Source: Kitasatospora sp. NBC_00458
GTDB taxonomy: Bacteria; Actinomycetota; Actinomycetes; Streptomycetales; Streptomycetaceae
Assembly (NCBI RefSeq): GCF_036013975.1
Contig: NZ_CP107904.1
Coordinates: 7,163,001-7,227,000 of the forward strand
Direction: 5' to 3'
DNA length: 64,000 nt
The notes beneath the pieces were generated by a model that saw only the letters and a list, made by a program, of their open reading frames with translations, ran no database searches and was not told the DNA's origin. Position 1 is the first letter of the stretch, and every line of letters begins with the position of its first letter. This document shows positions 1-10,273 of the stretch, in pieces. Position numbers and translations under genes: made by a program.

Positions 1-56
1 GAACGAACCGGGCGGCGCGGTGGGACGCGGCGGGACCGGCGGGACGCGGTGGGGCC

Positions 57-656
57 TCAGACGCCGGAGGGGATCCGTTTCGCCGTGCCCCGGACCCGGA
101 ACGCCGTCACGATCTCGACCAGGCCCAGGATCACCAGCCAGCACCCGGCGAGGATGGTCAGCGCGGCGATCGAGCCGACCGGCCAGACCATCAGCAGCAC
201 GCCGGCCAGCGTGTTGGCCGCACCGGCGAAGGCCTGCCAGCCCCGGGCCGGCATGTCCGGGTCCGAGATCACGGCGGCGAGGTGGGTGATGCCCCGGAAC
301 AGCCAGCCGATGCCGATCCAGATCGCCAGCAGGAGCAGTGACTGTGCCGCGCTGCGGAAGCAGAGCAGGCCGAGCAGCACGCAGATCGCGCCGCTGATGA
401 AGGCCAGCACCCGCAGCGCGGGCGTGGCGTGCGTACCGAACGCGGCGACCAGCTGGACGATGCCGATCACCAGCAGGTAGAGGCCGAACAGGACGCCCAC
501 CACCAGCAGCGTCTGCTTCGGCCAGACGAACACGATGATCCCGAGGGCGAGCGAGACGAGCCCGGCGACCAGCAGGACCTGCCAGGCGGCCTTGGCGAGC
601 AGTCCGAGCGGGCCCCGTACCGGGGAGCCGTCGGGGGTGATGATCGGGGAGACCAC
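57..656 (-). CDS. HdeD/DUF308-family membrane protein
   Basis: A 199-residue integral membrane protein made of about six closely packed hydrophobic helices in three hairpins, with the repeated 'GxxxLxxGxxxFxWP' style seen in the HdeD acid-resistance family (for example VSLALGIIVFVWP near the N-terminus and GVLLMVWPVGSIAALT near the C-terminus). The start chosen is the GTG at 656 because AGGAGG lies 8 bases upstream of it; a GTG at 701 in the same frame is possible but has no ribosome site. It is transcribed away from the channel-like gene at 941, with a 284-base shared upstream region. Role in this organism is unknown; members are usually linked to stress tolerance. Confidence 0.8.
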   Translation of the reverse strand: MVSPIITPDGSPVRGPLGLLAKAAWQVLLVAGLVSLALGIIVFVWPKQTLLVVGVLFGLYLLVIGIVQLVAAFGTHATPALRVLAFISGAICVLLGLLCFRSAAQSLLLLAIWIGIGWLFRGITHLAAVISDPDMPARGWQAFAGAANTLAGVLLMVWPVGSIAALTILAGCWLVILGLVEIVTAFRVRGTAKRIPSGV

Positions 657-940
657 GGTGGCGTCCTCCTGGGGAGCGGGGCTGGTGGGCGTACCTCTCA
701 CGGTCGGGCGGTTCGCGCGGGTCGGCGTTCCTCACGATCTCCGCACCCGCCGCGCCGCGCCCGCCGGATACACCCGTTCGGGCGATCGAGACGGCGGCCC
801 GTGCCGCTGTTCACCCTCCCCGGAGACCGCCCCGCGCCGACCGCCCCCGGCGGCCGGGGCCCCGCTGCCGACGACCTCCGCCGGGTCCCCGTCGCGGTCG
901 TATCCCCCAGGACACCGGTTGTCCATCTCAGGATCACCTG

Positions 941-3022
941 GTGTCGATATCGTCCGGCGATATGACTTCTGAAGGGTGGGGGACCCCTCCGGTCGAACCG
1001 ATCGGCCAGCACTACATCGTCTGCGGCGGGAACGCGCTCGCCCACCGGCTCACGCTCGAACTCGTCGAACACTACGAAGTGCCCGTGGTGGTCCTCGTCC
1101 CGGACCGCACCCGCGACCACGCACCGCAGATCGAACAGCTGGACGGCGTCGCCGTCGTCGTCGAGTACAGCAGCGTCACCGAGGAGGCCCTGCGCGCCGT
1201 CCGGGTCGAGACCGCGCGCGGCATCGCCCTGGTCGAGGGCAGCGACCAGGAGAACATCCACGCCGCGCTCTCCGCCCAGGGCCACAACCCGGACATCCGC
1301 ATCGTGCTGCGGATGTTCAACCAGCGGCTCGGCGAGAACATCGAGCGGCTGCTCAGGAACGGCACCGCGCTCTCCGGATCCGCCACCGCCGCCCCCGCCT
1401 TCGCCGACGCCGCGCTCTCCCGCCCCAACTCCGTCCAGGTCGGCGACCGCTTCCTGCACATCGCGTACGACGGGGACATCGACTCCAACCGGATCTGCGT
1501 CGTCGCCGACCGGATCGACCGCCAGGACCTCGGCCGGATCCGGCTGCTGCCCGAGCAGGAGGGGGACTCGGCCTCCTTCGTCCGGCTGGCCAGTGAGTTC
1601 GGCGACGACGGGCCGATCCGCTCCGGTGCCGCCGCCCGCCGGGCCGCCGCGGTCCCGGGGGCTCCCGGGGGTACCGGCCCGACCCGGGCTCCGGATGAGG
1701 CAGCCGGCGAGGCGGCTCCCGAGGAGGCGGCTCCGGGGGAGGCGGCTCCGGGGGAGGCGGCTCCGGGCGAAACGGGCGAGGAAGCTGACACGGGCGGCTC
1801 CGACGGGGCCGGGCCCGAGGCCGAGCCCGAGGTCGGGCCCGAGGCCGTCGAGCAGGCCGTCGAGCAGGCCGTCGGAGGCGACCCCGGCGGGAACGGCGGC
1901 GGGGTCGCCGCACTGCAGACCCTGCCGAGCGAACCGCCGGTCCGGATCGCCTGGTGGCGCCGGCTGCGCTGGCGGCTGCTCGACACCCTGCGCTACTTCA
2001 CCAGCGCCCGGCTCCGGCTGGTGCTCATCACCGCCCTGGCCGCCGTGCTGCTCGCCTTCGGCCTGCTCTGGTACCTCAACCGGGACTTCGGCTGGTCGCT
2101 CTACGTCTCGCTGCTCGACCTGGCCGGCGCCGCCCAGCCGGACCAGCCCGCCGACGCCGCGGCCGGCACGGGCACCGGCGGCACCTGGCAGCGGATCGCC
2201 CAGGTGGTGATCACCTTCTGCGGCATCACCTTCGCGCCGGTCGCCACCGCCATCATGGTCGAGGTGCTCGCCTCCGGTCGGCGCGGCCAGCCCCGCAACC
2301 CGGGCGCGGGCACCCGCGACCACGTCGTCGTGGTCGGGCTCGGCAACGTCGGCACCCGGGTGGTCGCCCGGCTGCACGGCCTCGGCGTCCCGGTGGTCGG
2401 ACTCGAACGCGACCCGCAGGCCCGCGGCATCTCCGCGGTGCGCGCGCTGGGCGTCCCGGTGGTGGTCGACGACGGGCCGCTCGCCGAACAGCTGCGCCGG
2501 GCCCGGCTGAAGCACTGCCGGGCGGTGGTCGCGGTCAGCGGCGACGACGCGACCAACCTGGAGGCGGCGCTGGAGGCGCGTGCCGTCCGGCCCGACGTGC
2601 GCGTCGTGCTGCGGATGTTCGACGACAACTTCGCCCATCACGTGTACGCGACGCTGGACAACGCGGCGTCCCGGTCGACCTCCTACCTCTCCGCACCGGC
2701 CTTCGCCGCCGCGCTGATGGGGCGTGAGGTGCTGGGCACGCTCTCGGTCTTCCGGCACGTGCTGCTGATCGCCGAGCTGCGGGCCGAGGTCGGCAGCGGC
2801 CTGATCGGCCTGAACCGGCACGACCTGGAGGACGAAGGGGGCGTCCGGGTCCTGGCCGTCCGGCTGGCCCGCAACCCGCAGCTCTACCACTGGAAGTACG
2901 CCGACCGGACCAGGGGGCTGGAGCCGGGCGACCGGGTCGTGGTCGCCGCGACCCGCAGCGGACTCGCCCGGCTCAACACGGTGCCGGTGGGTGCGGAGGA
3001 CGAGCGGGCGGCGGCGGGCTGA
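941..3022 (+). CDS. Two-RCK (TrkA-N/TrkA-C) ion-channel-like protein
   Basis: A 693-residue protein. Residues about 20-215 form a first RCK/TrkA-N domain (HYIVCGGNALAHRL, then VVVEYSSVTEEAL). A low-complexity acidic linker with EAAPG repeats covers about 235-305. Two membrane helices follow around 355-380 (LRLVLITALAAVLLAFGLLWYL) and 425-445. A second RCK domain starts with HVVVVGLGNVGTRVV near 467. The layout resembles castor/pollux-like and ktr-like cation channels, but no TVGYG-type selectivity filter is visible between the helices. The GTG at 941 is preferred over ATG 962 because AGGA sits 7 bases upstream. Likely NAD(H)-gated cation transport or sensing at the membrane; substrate unproven. 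Confidence 0.8.
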   Translation: MSISSGDMTSEGWGTPPVEPIGQHYIVCGGNALAHRLTLELVEHYEVPVVVLVPDRTRDHAPQIEQLDGVAVVVEYSSVTEEALRAVRVETARGIALVEGSDQENIHAALSAQGHNPDIRIVLRMFNQRLGENIERLLRNGTALSGSATAAPAFADAALSRPNSVQVGDRFLHIAYDGDIDSNRICVVADRIDRQDLGRIRLLPEQEGDSASFVRLASEFGDDGPIRSGAAARRAAAVPGAPGGTGPTRAPDEAAGEAAPEEAAPGEAAPGEAAPGETGEEADTGGSDGAGPEAEPEVGPEAVEQAVEQAVGGDPGGNGGGVAALQTLPSEPPVRIAWWRRLRWRLLDTLRYFTSARLRLVLITALAAVLLAFGLLWYLNRDFGWSLYVSLLDLAGAAQPDQPADAAAGTGTGGTWQRIAQVVITFCGITFAPVATAIMVEVLASGRRGQPRNPGAGTRDHVVVVGLGNVGTRVVARLHGLGVPVVGLERDPQARGISAVRALGVPVVVDDGPLAEQLRRARLKHCRAVVAVSGDDATNLEAALEARAVRPDVRVVLRMFDDNFAHHVYATLDNAASRSTSYLSAPAFAAALMGREVLGTLSVFRHVLLIAELRAEVGSGLIGLNRHDLEDEGGVRVLAVRLARNPQLYHWKYADRTRGLEPGDRVVVAATRSGLARLNTVPVGAEDERAAAG

Positions 3023-3024
3023 CG

Positions 3025-3072
3025 GACGGACGGCCGACGGCGGATCGGGAGGTCCGTCGTCGGCCGTCCGTC
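3025..3072. terminator. Bidirectional hairpin between convergent genes
   Basis: A perfect 15-bp inverted repeat (3025-3039 with 3058-3072) around an 18-base loop lies directly after the channel-like gene and before the convergent enoyl-CoA hydratase gene, so it can end transcription from both sides. Confidence 0.7.
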
Positions 3073-3138
3073 AGCCGTCGGTCGTCAGCGGCCCGTCGGC
3101 GACCGTTCGGCCGCCCCCGCCCCCGCCCCCGCCGCTGC

Positions 3139-3918
3139 TCAGCGGTGCTGGAACGACGCCGGCCGCTTCTCGGCGAACGCCGCCATGCCTTCCTTCTGGT
3201 CGGCGGTGGCGAACGCCGCGTGGAACAGGCGGCGCTCGAAGCGGACGCCCTCGGCGAGGGTGGTCTCGAAGGCGCGGTTGACCGCCTCCTTCAGCATGAT
3301 GCTCGCCGGCGCGGACATCTCCGCGACCTTCTCGGCGGTGGCCAGCGCCTCGGCCAGCAGCTGGTCGGCCGGGACGATCCGGGACACCAGCCCGGCCCGC
3401 TCGGCCTCCTCGGCGCCCATCATCCGACCGGTCAGGCACAGCTCCATCGCCTTGGCCTTGCCGACCGCCCGGGTGAGCCGCTGCGAGCCGCCGATCCCGG
3501 GGATGACGCCCAGCTTGATCTCCGGCTGGCCGAACTTCGCGGTGTCCGCCGCGAGCAGGATGTCGCAGAGCATCGCGAGCTCGCAGCCGCCGCCCAGGGC
3601 GAAGCCGGCGACCGCCGCGACCACCGGCTTGCGCAGTTCGCCGAGCCGGTCCCACGGGCCCAGCCAGTCGTCCAGGTAGACGTCGGGGAACCGGTTGCCC
3701 TGCATCTCCTTGATGTCGGCGCCGGCGGCGAACGCCTTCTCCGAGCCGGTGATCACCAGACAGCCGATCTCCGGGTCCCGGTCGAACGCGGTCGCGGCGG
3801 CCACCACCTCGTTCATCAGCCGGGTGTTGAGCGCGTTCAGCGCCTCCGGCCGGTTGAGCGTGATCAGCCCGACCCGGCCCTTGCGCTCGACCAGGATCGT
3901 CTCGTAGGTCTCGGTCAT
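3139..3918 (-). CDS. Enoyl-CoA hydratase
   Basis: A 259-residue crotonase-family protein, normal length for a bacterial enoyl-CoA hydratase. The oxyanion-hole segments are visible (AFAAGADIKEM near 65 and FALGGGCELAMLCDI near 105), with both catalytic glutamates in place (E in GGGCELA and E in GQPEIKLGVIPG). It should hydrate trans-2-enoyl-CoA in beta-oxidation or amino-acid catabolism. The start at 3918 is preceded by a purine-rich GGAAGAGGGAG. The next gene upstream on the same strand is the related 3-hydroxyisobutyryl-CoA hydrolase, with a hairpin between them, so the two are neighbours rather than a tight operon. Confidence 0.92.
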   Translation of the reverse strand: MTETYETILVERKGRVGLITLNRPEALNALNTRLMNEVVAAATAFDRDPEIGCLVITGSEKAFAAGADIKEMQGNRFPDVYLDDWLGPWDRLGELRKPVVAAVAGFALGGGCELAMLCDILLAADTAKFGQPEIKLGVIPGIGGSQRLTRAVGKAKAMELCLTGRMMGAEEAERAGLVSRIVPADQLLAEALATAEKVAEMSAPASIMLKEAVNRAFETTLAEGVRFERRLFHAAFATADQKEGMAAFAEKRPASFQHR

Positions 3919-4079
3919 CGCCGTTGACTCCCTCTTCCGCTGCTCGCGCCGTCCGGGGCGCGCTCTGACCACCCAACGATCTCCGACCCGGCCCGGCTCG
4001 CGCCAGTCTCGCTCCGCGAGACGGTCGTCACGGGCCCGACCCCGGGCCGGACCTCCGGCCCGGAACCCCGCGCGGGCCC

Positions 4080-4109
4080 CTCCACGGGCACCTCCGCGGG
4101 CCCGTGGAG
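4080..4109 (-). terminator. Hairpin after the HIBCH-like gene
   Basis: A perfect 10-bp stem (4080-4089 with 4100-4109) and 10-base loop, about 20 bases past the stop codon of the minus-strand gene at 4131-5186. Confidence 0.55.
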
Positions 4110-4130
4110 TGCGGCCGAGCGGTGCCCGCC

Positions 4131-5186
4131 TCAGGCCATGCCCAGTTCGTCGCCCTCGCGCGGCGCCAGGAACCGGGCCACGTCCTCGTCGGTGACGGCG
4201 GCGAGCGAGGCCGGGTCCCAGTGCGGGTCGCGGTCCTTGTCGACGACCTGCGCCCGGATGCCCTCGACCAGGTCGTGGCTCTCCAGCGCCGCGCAGGAGA
4301 TCCGGTACTCCTGGTCCAGCACCGCCTCCAGGGACGGCAGCGTGCGGGCCCGGCGCAGCGCGGCGAGGGTGACCTTGACGGCGGTCGGCGAGTTGCCGAG
4401 CACCTGTTCGGCGGCCTCCTTCGCCTCCGGGACCCCGGAGGCGAGCAGCCGTTCGACGATCTCCTCGACGCTGTCGGCGGCGTAGCACTCGTCGATCCAC
4501 GCCCGCCGCTGCGCGAGCGCGGCGGGCGGCGCCGGCTCGGCGTGGGCGGTCACGACGGCGGTCAGGGCGTCCACGGTGGTGAGGTCGTCGGCGGTGCCGA
4601 GCGCGGCGAGCAGGGCCGGTACCTTCGCCGACGGGACGAAGTGGTCGGCGAACCCGCAGAGCAGTGCGTCGCCCGGGCCCATCGTGGCCGAGGTGAGTCC
4701 CAGGTGGGTGCCCGTCCCGCCCGGCGCGCGGGCCAGCAGGAGGCTGCCGCCGACGTCCGGGACCAGGCCGATCCTGGTCTCCGGCATGGCCACCACCGAA
4801 CGCTCGGTGACGACCCGCACCGCCCCGTGGGCGGAGACCCCGACGCCGCCGCCCATGGTGATGCCGTCCATCACCGCGAGGTAGGGCTTCGGGTAGCGGG
4901 CGATCAGTGCGTTGAGCCGGTACTCGGAGCGGAAGAACGCGCGCGTGCCGGCCCCGCCGGTCCTGGCGTCGTCGTGCATCGTCCGGATGTCCCCGCCGGC
5001 GCAGAGCCCGCGCTCCCCGGCGCCGGTCAGCACCACGGCCTGCACCGCGTCGTCGTCGGCCCAGCCCTCCAGCGCCGCCAGGAAGTCCAGGACCATGCCG
5101 TGGGTGAGGGAGTTGAGCGCCCTCGGGCGGTCGAGCACGATCCGCCCCACGCCACCGTCCCGGTAGACCTGCACCTCGTCGCTCAT
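4131..5186 (-). CDS. 3-hydroxyisobutyryl-CoA hydrolase-like (enoyl-CoA hydratase/isomerase family)
   Basis: A 351-residue crotonase-superfamily protein, longer than ordinary hydratases and matching the HIBYL-CoA hydrolase subfamily. It shows GERGLCAGGDIRTMHDDA near 60, MDGITMGGGVGVSAHG near 105, and VAMPETRIGLVPDVGGS near 130, followed by the subfamily's extra C-terminal helical region. The expected reaction is 3-hydroxyisobutyryl-CoA to 3-hydroxyisobutyrate in valine degradation. ATG at 5186 is the natural start. It lies upstream of, and on the same strand as, the enoyl-CoA hydratase at 3139-3918, which fits a branched-chain amino-acid catabolic role. Confidence 0.87.
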   Translation of the reverse strand: MSDEVQVYRDGGVGRIVLDRPRALNSLTHGMVLDFLAALEGWADDDAVQAVVLTGAGERGLCAGGDIRTMHDDARTGGAGTRAFFRSEYRLNALIARYPKPYLAVMDGITMGGGVGVSAHGAVRVVTERSVVAMPETRIGLVPDVGGSLLLARAPGGTGTHLGLTSATMGPGDALLCGFADHFVPSAKVPALLAALGTADDLTTVDALTAVVTAHAEPAPPAALAQRRAWIDECYAADSVEEIVERLLASGVPEAKEAAEQVLGNSPTAVKVTLAALRRARTLPSLEAVLDQEYRISCAALESHDLVEGIRAQVVDKDRDPHWDPASLAAVTDEDVARFLAPREGDELGMA

Positions 5187-5284
5187 CGGGCCCGCTCCCG
5201 TCCGTCGTCGGCACTGTGTCGCTCTGTCGTGGAACCCGGCGAAGATCCCCCGCCGTACCGTACCCGCGCGTCCGGCGCGGCACA

Positions 5285-5327
5285 GCACCGAGGGCGGCGC
5301 CGGCGGTCGCGGCGCCGCCCTCGGTGC
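5285..5327 (-). terminator. Terminator of the hmgA-fahA operon
   Basis: A 17-bp perfect stem (5285-5301 with 5311-5327) and 9-base loop sit 33 bases past the fahA stop codon. It is one of the strongest hairpins in the window. Confidence 0.8.
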
Positions 5328-5359
5328 GGCGGGGTGGTGGTGCGGCTTGCGGAGGCGCC

Positions 5360-6576
<1,217 letters not shown>

Positions 6577-6580
<4 letters not shown>

Positions 6581-7569
6581 CGGTCCTCCTGGGACGGGGA
6601 GTCGGCCGACGTGGTCGATGTGCTCGACGCGGTCGGTGCGTGCGGGGGCGACGGGGGCGACGGCTGCGGTGCGGTGCCGGACGCTGCGGTGCGAGACGGC
6701 GCCGCAGCCGGGGCGGCCACCAGGCCGAGCCCGGCCAGGTCGGCCAGCGGTTCGGCGATGCTGCAGGTGCCGAACGCGGTGAACGAGTTCCGGATCACCG
6801 TGACCTGACGGTCGGTCAGCTCTCGCACCGACGCGGCCAGGACCTCGCCGGACCGCTCCGCCAGCACCTCGGCGGCGGCCTTCCGGTCGGTCTCCGCGGC
6901 CGCGAGCAGCACGTTCAGGAAGCCGTGGTGCTCGAACCCGGTCACCGGGTCGGTGTGCCGGACGGCGTGGTGCAGTCCGGCCGTGCACTTGTACGGCAGG
7001 CCGCGCTGGGCGCAGCCGGTGAGGAAGCCGGCCAGCTCGTCCTCGTCCGGGAAGGCGCCGGGGACCACGCCCCCGGTGCGGAACTTGGCCCGGTACGGGC
7101 TGTCGACCAGCACGTCCAGCACCTCGTCGAGGCCGTCGCCGCGCAGCAGTTCGCGCGGCAGCTCGACGGCGGCGGGGACGGCCGGCGGCAGCAGCAGGTC
7201 CAGTGCGGCGACCGCCTCCCGGGCGTCCCGGGTGGTCAGTTCGACCCCGGCGAGCTCGAACGGTGCGACGGCGGCGAGGGCCGGGCCGAGTTCGGAGCTG
7301 CCCCCCGGCAGCACCAGACCGACCCGGAGGACCGGTACGGGCCCCTCCGCCGCGGCGTCCGCGGCGGCGTCGGCCGCGCCCGCCAGCTCGCCCAGCCGGC
7401 CCGCCCCGCAGAGGAACGGGCCGACCGCGTCGGCGTACCAGGCGGTCCGGTGCGCGCGGTGCGCCGGGACGGCCTCGGCGACCGGCAGGTTCCCCGGGGG
7501 GAACACCGCCGCGTCGTCGAACAGCCCCCGGAACAGCTCGGGGACGACGGATTCCGGGGTGGGGCTCAC
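6577..7569 (-). CDS. Conserved protein of unknown function inside the homogentisate operon
   Basis: A 330-residue protein with no membrane segments or signal peptide. I do not recognise the family with confidence. Notable segments are the N-terminal LFDDAAVFPPGNLPVAEAV, a mid-region SPYRAKFRTGGVVPGAFP, the Cys/His-rich stretch PYKCTAGLHHAVRH followed by GFEHHGFLNVLLAA, and a Pro/Ser/Thr-rich C-terminal tail of about 40 residues. Its GTG start overlaps the hmgA stop (GTGA at 7566-7569), and its own stop overlaps the fahA start, so it is translated as the middle gene of a three-gene unit. Between homogentisate dioxygenase and fumarylacetoacetase the missing step is maleylacetoacetate isomerisation. 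This gene is a candidate by position only. Confidence 0.85.
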
Positions 7570-8780
7570 TGCTGCGGCCCCCGACCGGCCCAGGTCCAGG
7601 CGTAGCCGGAGTCCTCGCTCGCCCGGCCGCCCTCGCCCAGCTCCAGCGGCCGGAAGGTGTCCACCATCACGGCGAGCTCGTCGAAGAACTCCGCCCCGAT
7701 GGACCGCTCGTAGGCGCCCGGCTGCGGGCCGTGGGTGTGGCCGCCGGGGTGCAGCGAGATCGAGCCCTGGGCGATGCCCGAGCCCTTGCGGGCCGCGTAG
7801 TCGCCGCCGCAGTAGAACATCACCTCGTCGCTGTCCACGTTGGAGTGGTAGTACGGGACGGGGATCGACAGCGGGTGGTAGTCGACCTTGCGGGGCACGA
7901 AGTTGCAGATCACGAACCCGTTGCCCTCGAACACCTGGTGGGCCGGCGGCGGCTGGTGGATCCGCCCGGTGATCGGCTCGTAGTCCCGGACGTTGAACGC
8001 GTACGGGTAGAGGCAGCCGTCCCAGCCCACCACGTCGAACGGGTGGTGCGGCACGGTGTACCGGGTGCCCGAGATCCCGTTCGGGCCGCGGTGCTTGACC
8101 AGCACGTCGACGTCCCCGTCGCCGTCCGCGGCGGTGTCGGCGAGCAGCGGGCCGACCGGGCCGCGCAGGTCCCGCTCGCAGTACGGCGCGTGCTCCAGCA
8201 GCTGGCCGTACTTGGACAGGAAGCGCTTCACCGGGGTGATGTGGCTGTTCGCCTCGATGCAGTAGGCGCGCAGCGGCCCGTCGCCGGTCGGCAGCCAGCG
8301 GTGGGTGGTGGCCCGGGGGATGATCACATAGTCGCCCTGGCCGACCTCCAGCGTGCCGAAGACCGACTCCAGGGTGCCGGCGCCGGACTCCACGTACACG
8401 CACTCGTCGCCGAGCCCGTTGCGGTACAGCTCGCTCGGCGCCCCGGCCGCGACGTACGAGATCCGCACGTCGCCGTTGCCGAGGACGAGCCGGCGCCCGG
8501 ACACGACGTCCGCGGACTTCCAGTCCTGGCCCGCGAACAGCTCGTGCAGCTTGAGGTGGCGGGGGAGCAGCGGGTGGTTGGGCACCGTCGACTGGTCCGG
8601 CAGCTCCCACGGCACCGCGTTCACGACGGCCGAGGGGATGCCCCGGTGGTAGAGCAGCGAGGAGTCCGAGGAGAACCCCTCCTCGCCCATCAACTCCTCG
8701 TAGTACAGACCGCCTTCGGGTGTGCGGTGCTGTGTGTGCCGCTTGGGCGGGATGCTGCCCAGCTGCCGGTAGTGCGCCAT
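7566..8780 (-). CDS. hmgA: Homogentisate 1,2-dioxygenase
   Basis: A 404-residue non-haem iron dioxygenase that opens homogentisate to maleylacetoacetate. The cupin-like core shows YVIIPRATTHRW near 155 and the iron region GWDGCLYPYAFNVRDYEPI. The C-terminal HPGGHTHGPQPGAYERSIG carries conserved ligand-type histidines and glutamate. The ATG at 8780 follows GGGAGGACAGGACG. It overlaps the next gene by four bases and forms an operon with it and fahA. Length is slightly under the eukaryotic enzyme but normal for actinobacterial forms. Confidence 0.95.
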   Translation of the reverse strand: MAHYRQLGSIPPKRHTQHRTPEGGLYYEELMGEEGFSSDSSLLYHRGIPSAVVNAVPWELPDQSTVPNHPLLPRHLKLHELFAGQDWKSADVVSGRRLVLGNGDVRISYVAAGAPSELYRNGLGDECVYVESGAGTLESVFGTLEVGQGDYVIIPRATTHRWLPTGDGPLRAYCIEANSHITPVKRFLSKYGQLLEHAPYCERDLRGPVGPLLADTAADGDGDVDVLVKHRGPNGISGTRYTVPHHPFDVVGWDGCLYPYAFNVRDYEPITGRIHQPPPAHQVFEGNGFVICNFVPRKVDYHPLSIPVPYYHSNVDSDEVMFYCGGDYAARKGSGIAQGSISLHPGGHTHGPQPGAYERSIGAEFFDELAVMVDTFRPLELGEGGRASEDSGYAWTWAGRGPQQ

Positions 8781-8852
8781 CGTCCTGTCCTCCCAGACCT
8801 TCCTACGGCTCGGCGGTGGCCGGCCCGGCGGGGTGGCGCCGGCCGGCGGGTT

Positions 8853-8880
8853 CCGGCCCGGCGGGCGGCCGCCGGGCCGG
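8853..8880 (-). terminator. Hairpin between hppD and hmgA
   Basis: A perfect 12-bp stem (8853-8864 with 8869-8880) and 4-base loop begin 10 bases beyond the hppD stop. It could end the hppD message or only attenuate read-through into hmgA. Confidence 0.6.
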
Positions 8881-8890
8881 GGCGGCCGCC

Positions 8891-10105
8891 TCAGAGGTTG
8901 CCGCGGCGGTCCTGCTCGCGCTCGATGGCCTCGAAGAGCGCCTTGAAGTTGCCCTTCCCGAAGCCCAGCGAACCATGCCGCTCGATGAACTCGTAGAAGA
9001 CGGTCGGGCGGTCGCCGATCGGCTTGGTGAAGATCTGCAGCAGGTAGCCGTCCTCGTCCCGGTCGACCAGGATGCCGCGCTTCTTCAGCTCTTCGATCGG
9101 CACCCGGACCTTGCCGATCCGCTCGCGCAGCTCGGGGTCGTCGTAGTACGAGTCGGGGGTGTTCAGGAACTCCACGCCACGGGAGCGCAGCACGTCCACG
9201 GTGGTGAGGATGTCGTTGGTGGCCAGCGCCATGTGCTGGCAGCCCGCGCCGGTGTAGAACTCCAGGTACTCGTCGATCTGCGACTTCTTCTTGGCGATCG
9301 CGGGCTCGTTGAGCGGGAACTTCACCCGGTGGTTGCCGCTGGCGACGACCTTGGACATCAGCGCGGAGTAGTCGGTGGCGATGTCGTCGCCGACGAACTC
9401 CGCCATGTTCACGAAGCCCAGGACCTTGTTGTAGAACGTGACCCACTCGTCCATCCGGCCGAGCTCGACGTTGCCGACCGCGTGGTCCAGCGCCTGGAAC
9501 AGCCGCCGCGGCGAGCCCTCCGGGTGCTTCACCTTGCTCTCGGCGACGACGAAGCCCGGCAGGTAGGGGCCGTGGTAGCGGGAACGGTCGATCAGGGTGT
9601 GCCGGGTCTCGCCGTAGGTGGCGATCGCGGCGCGCCGCACGGTGCCGTTCTCGTCCGACTCGTCGTTCGGCTCCTCCAGGACGGTCGCGCCCTGGGCGCG
9701 GGCGTGCGCGATGCACTTGTCGACGTCCGGCACCTCCAGCGCCAGGTCGACGACGCCGTCGCCGTGCCGGCGGTGGTGGTCCAGCAGCGGGCTGTCCGGG
9801 GCGACGCCGCCCGTGATCACGAACCGGCAGGAACCGGAGCGCAGGACGTAGGCCTTGCGGTCGCGGACGCCCGTCTCCGGACCGGAGTAGGCGACCAGCT
9901 CCATGCCGAAGACGACCTGGTAGAACTGCGCCGTCTGGGTGGCGTTGCCCACGACGAACACGACGGCGTCCTGCGCGGTGACCGGGAACGGGTCGGTCGC
10001 GGGGTCGTGCTCGACGAGGCCGACGAGGCGGCGCAGCTGATCGGCGTCGAGACCGGCCTCGCGTTCCTCGGGGGTGAGCTCAAGGGCGTGGGACTGCGGG
10101 GTCAT
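8891..10105 (-). CDS. hppD: 4-hydroxyphenylpyruvate dioxygenase
   Basis: A 404-residue VOC-fold Fe(II) enzyme converting 4-hydroxyphenylpyruvate to homogentisate, the substrate of hmgA just downstream. Two repeats are visible: the N-terminal half starts DAVVFVVGNATQTAQFYQ. The C-terminal half contains the three iron ligands, His in ALDHAVGNVELGRMDEWV, His in GAGCQHMALATNDI and Glu in FYEFIERHGSLGFGKGNFKALFEAIE. The ATG at 10105 has GGAGG upstream; in-frame ATGs further upstream lack a ribosome site. The upstream region holds an inverted repeat and direct repeats described separately. Confidence 0.96.
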   Translation of the reverse strand: MTPQSHALELTPEEREAGLDADQLRRLVGLVEHDPATDPFPVTAQDAVVFVVGNATQTAQFYQVVFGMELVAYSGPETGVRDRKAYVLRSGSCRFVITGGVAPDSPLLDHHRRHGDGVVDLALEVPDVDKCIAHARAQGATVLEEPNDESDENGTVRRAAIATYGETRHTLIDRSRYHGPYLPGFVVAESKVKHPEGSPRRLFQALDHAVGNVELGRMDEWVTFYNKVLGFVNMAEFVGDDIATDYSALMSKVVASGNHRVKFPLNEPAIAKKKSQIDEYLEFYTGAGCQHMALATNDILTTVDVLRSRGVEFLNTPDSYYDDPELRERIGKVRVPIEELKKRGILVDRDEDGYLLQIFTKPIGDRPTVFYEFIERHGSLGFGKGNFKALFEAIEREQDRRGNL

Positions 10106-10121
10106 CGGTCGTTCCTCCACA

Positions 10122-10155
10122 TTGAGGCCTCGGCATTGAGGCATCCGCTTGAGGC
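10122..10155 (-). promoter_or_regulatory. Three direct repeats in the hppD leader
   Basis: The heptamer TTGAGGC (read on the plus strand) occurs at 10122-10128, 10136-10142 and 10149-10155, i.e. every 13-14 bases just before the hppD start. No function is known to me; it could be a regulator site or a chance duplication. Confidence 0.35.
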
Positions 10156-10231
10156 GGCCGCGCCGCGGGGGTGGGTGCGGGTGCGGCTGAGCGGAGAGCT
10201 TGCTCCAGTCGGGATGGTTGGGCAACAGGTC

Positions 10232-10273
10232 GGATTTCCACTGTTCAATGTGTACAAGGTGATCAGGAAATCC
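10232..10273. promoter_or_regulatory. Long inverted repeat upstream of hppD (putative operator)
   Basis: GGATTTCC at 10232-10239 and its exact reverse complement GGAAATCC at 10266-10273 flank a 26-base spacer whose middle is the palindrome TGTACA (10251-10256). The island is clearly AT-richer than its surroundings and lies about 130-170 bases before hppD. The span and symmetry suit an Lrp/AsnC-type or similar multimeric regulator. The rest of the 10106-10507 gap shows no gene. Confidence 0.5.

Noticed and set aside
1700..1770. 15-base tandem repeats as an intergenic element
   Set aside because: They are in frame and encode EAAPG repeats in the linker of the channel-like protein.
698..2890. 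A 730-codon minus-strand frame opposite the channel-like gene
   Set aside because: Antisense shadow of a gene with unmistakable RCK domains.
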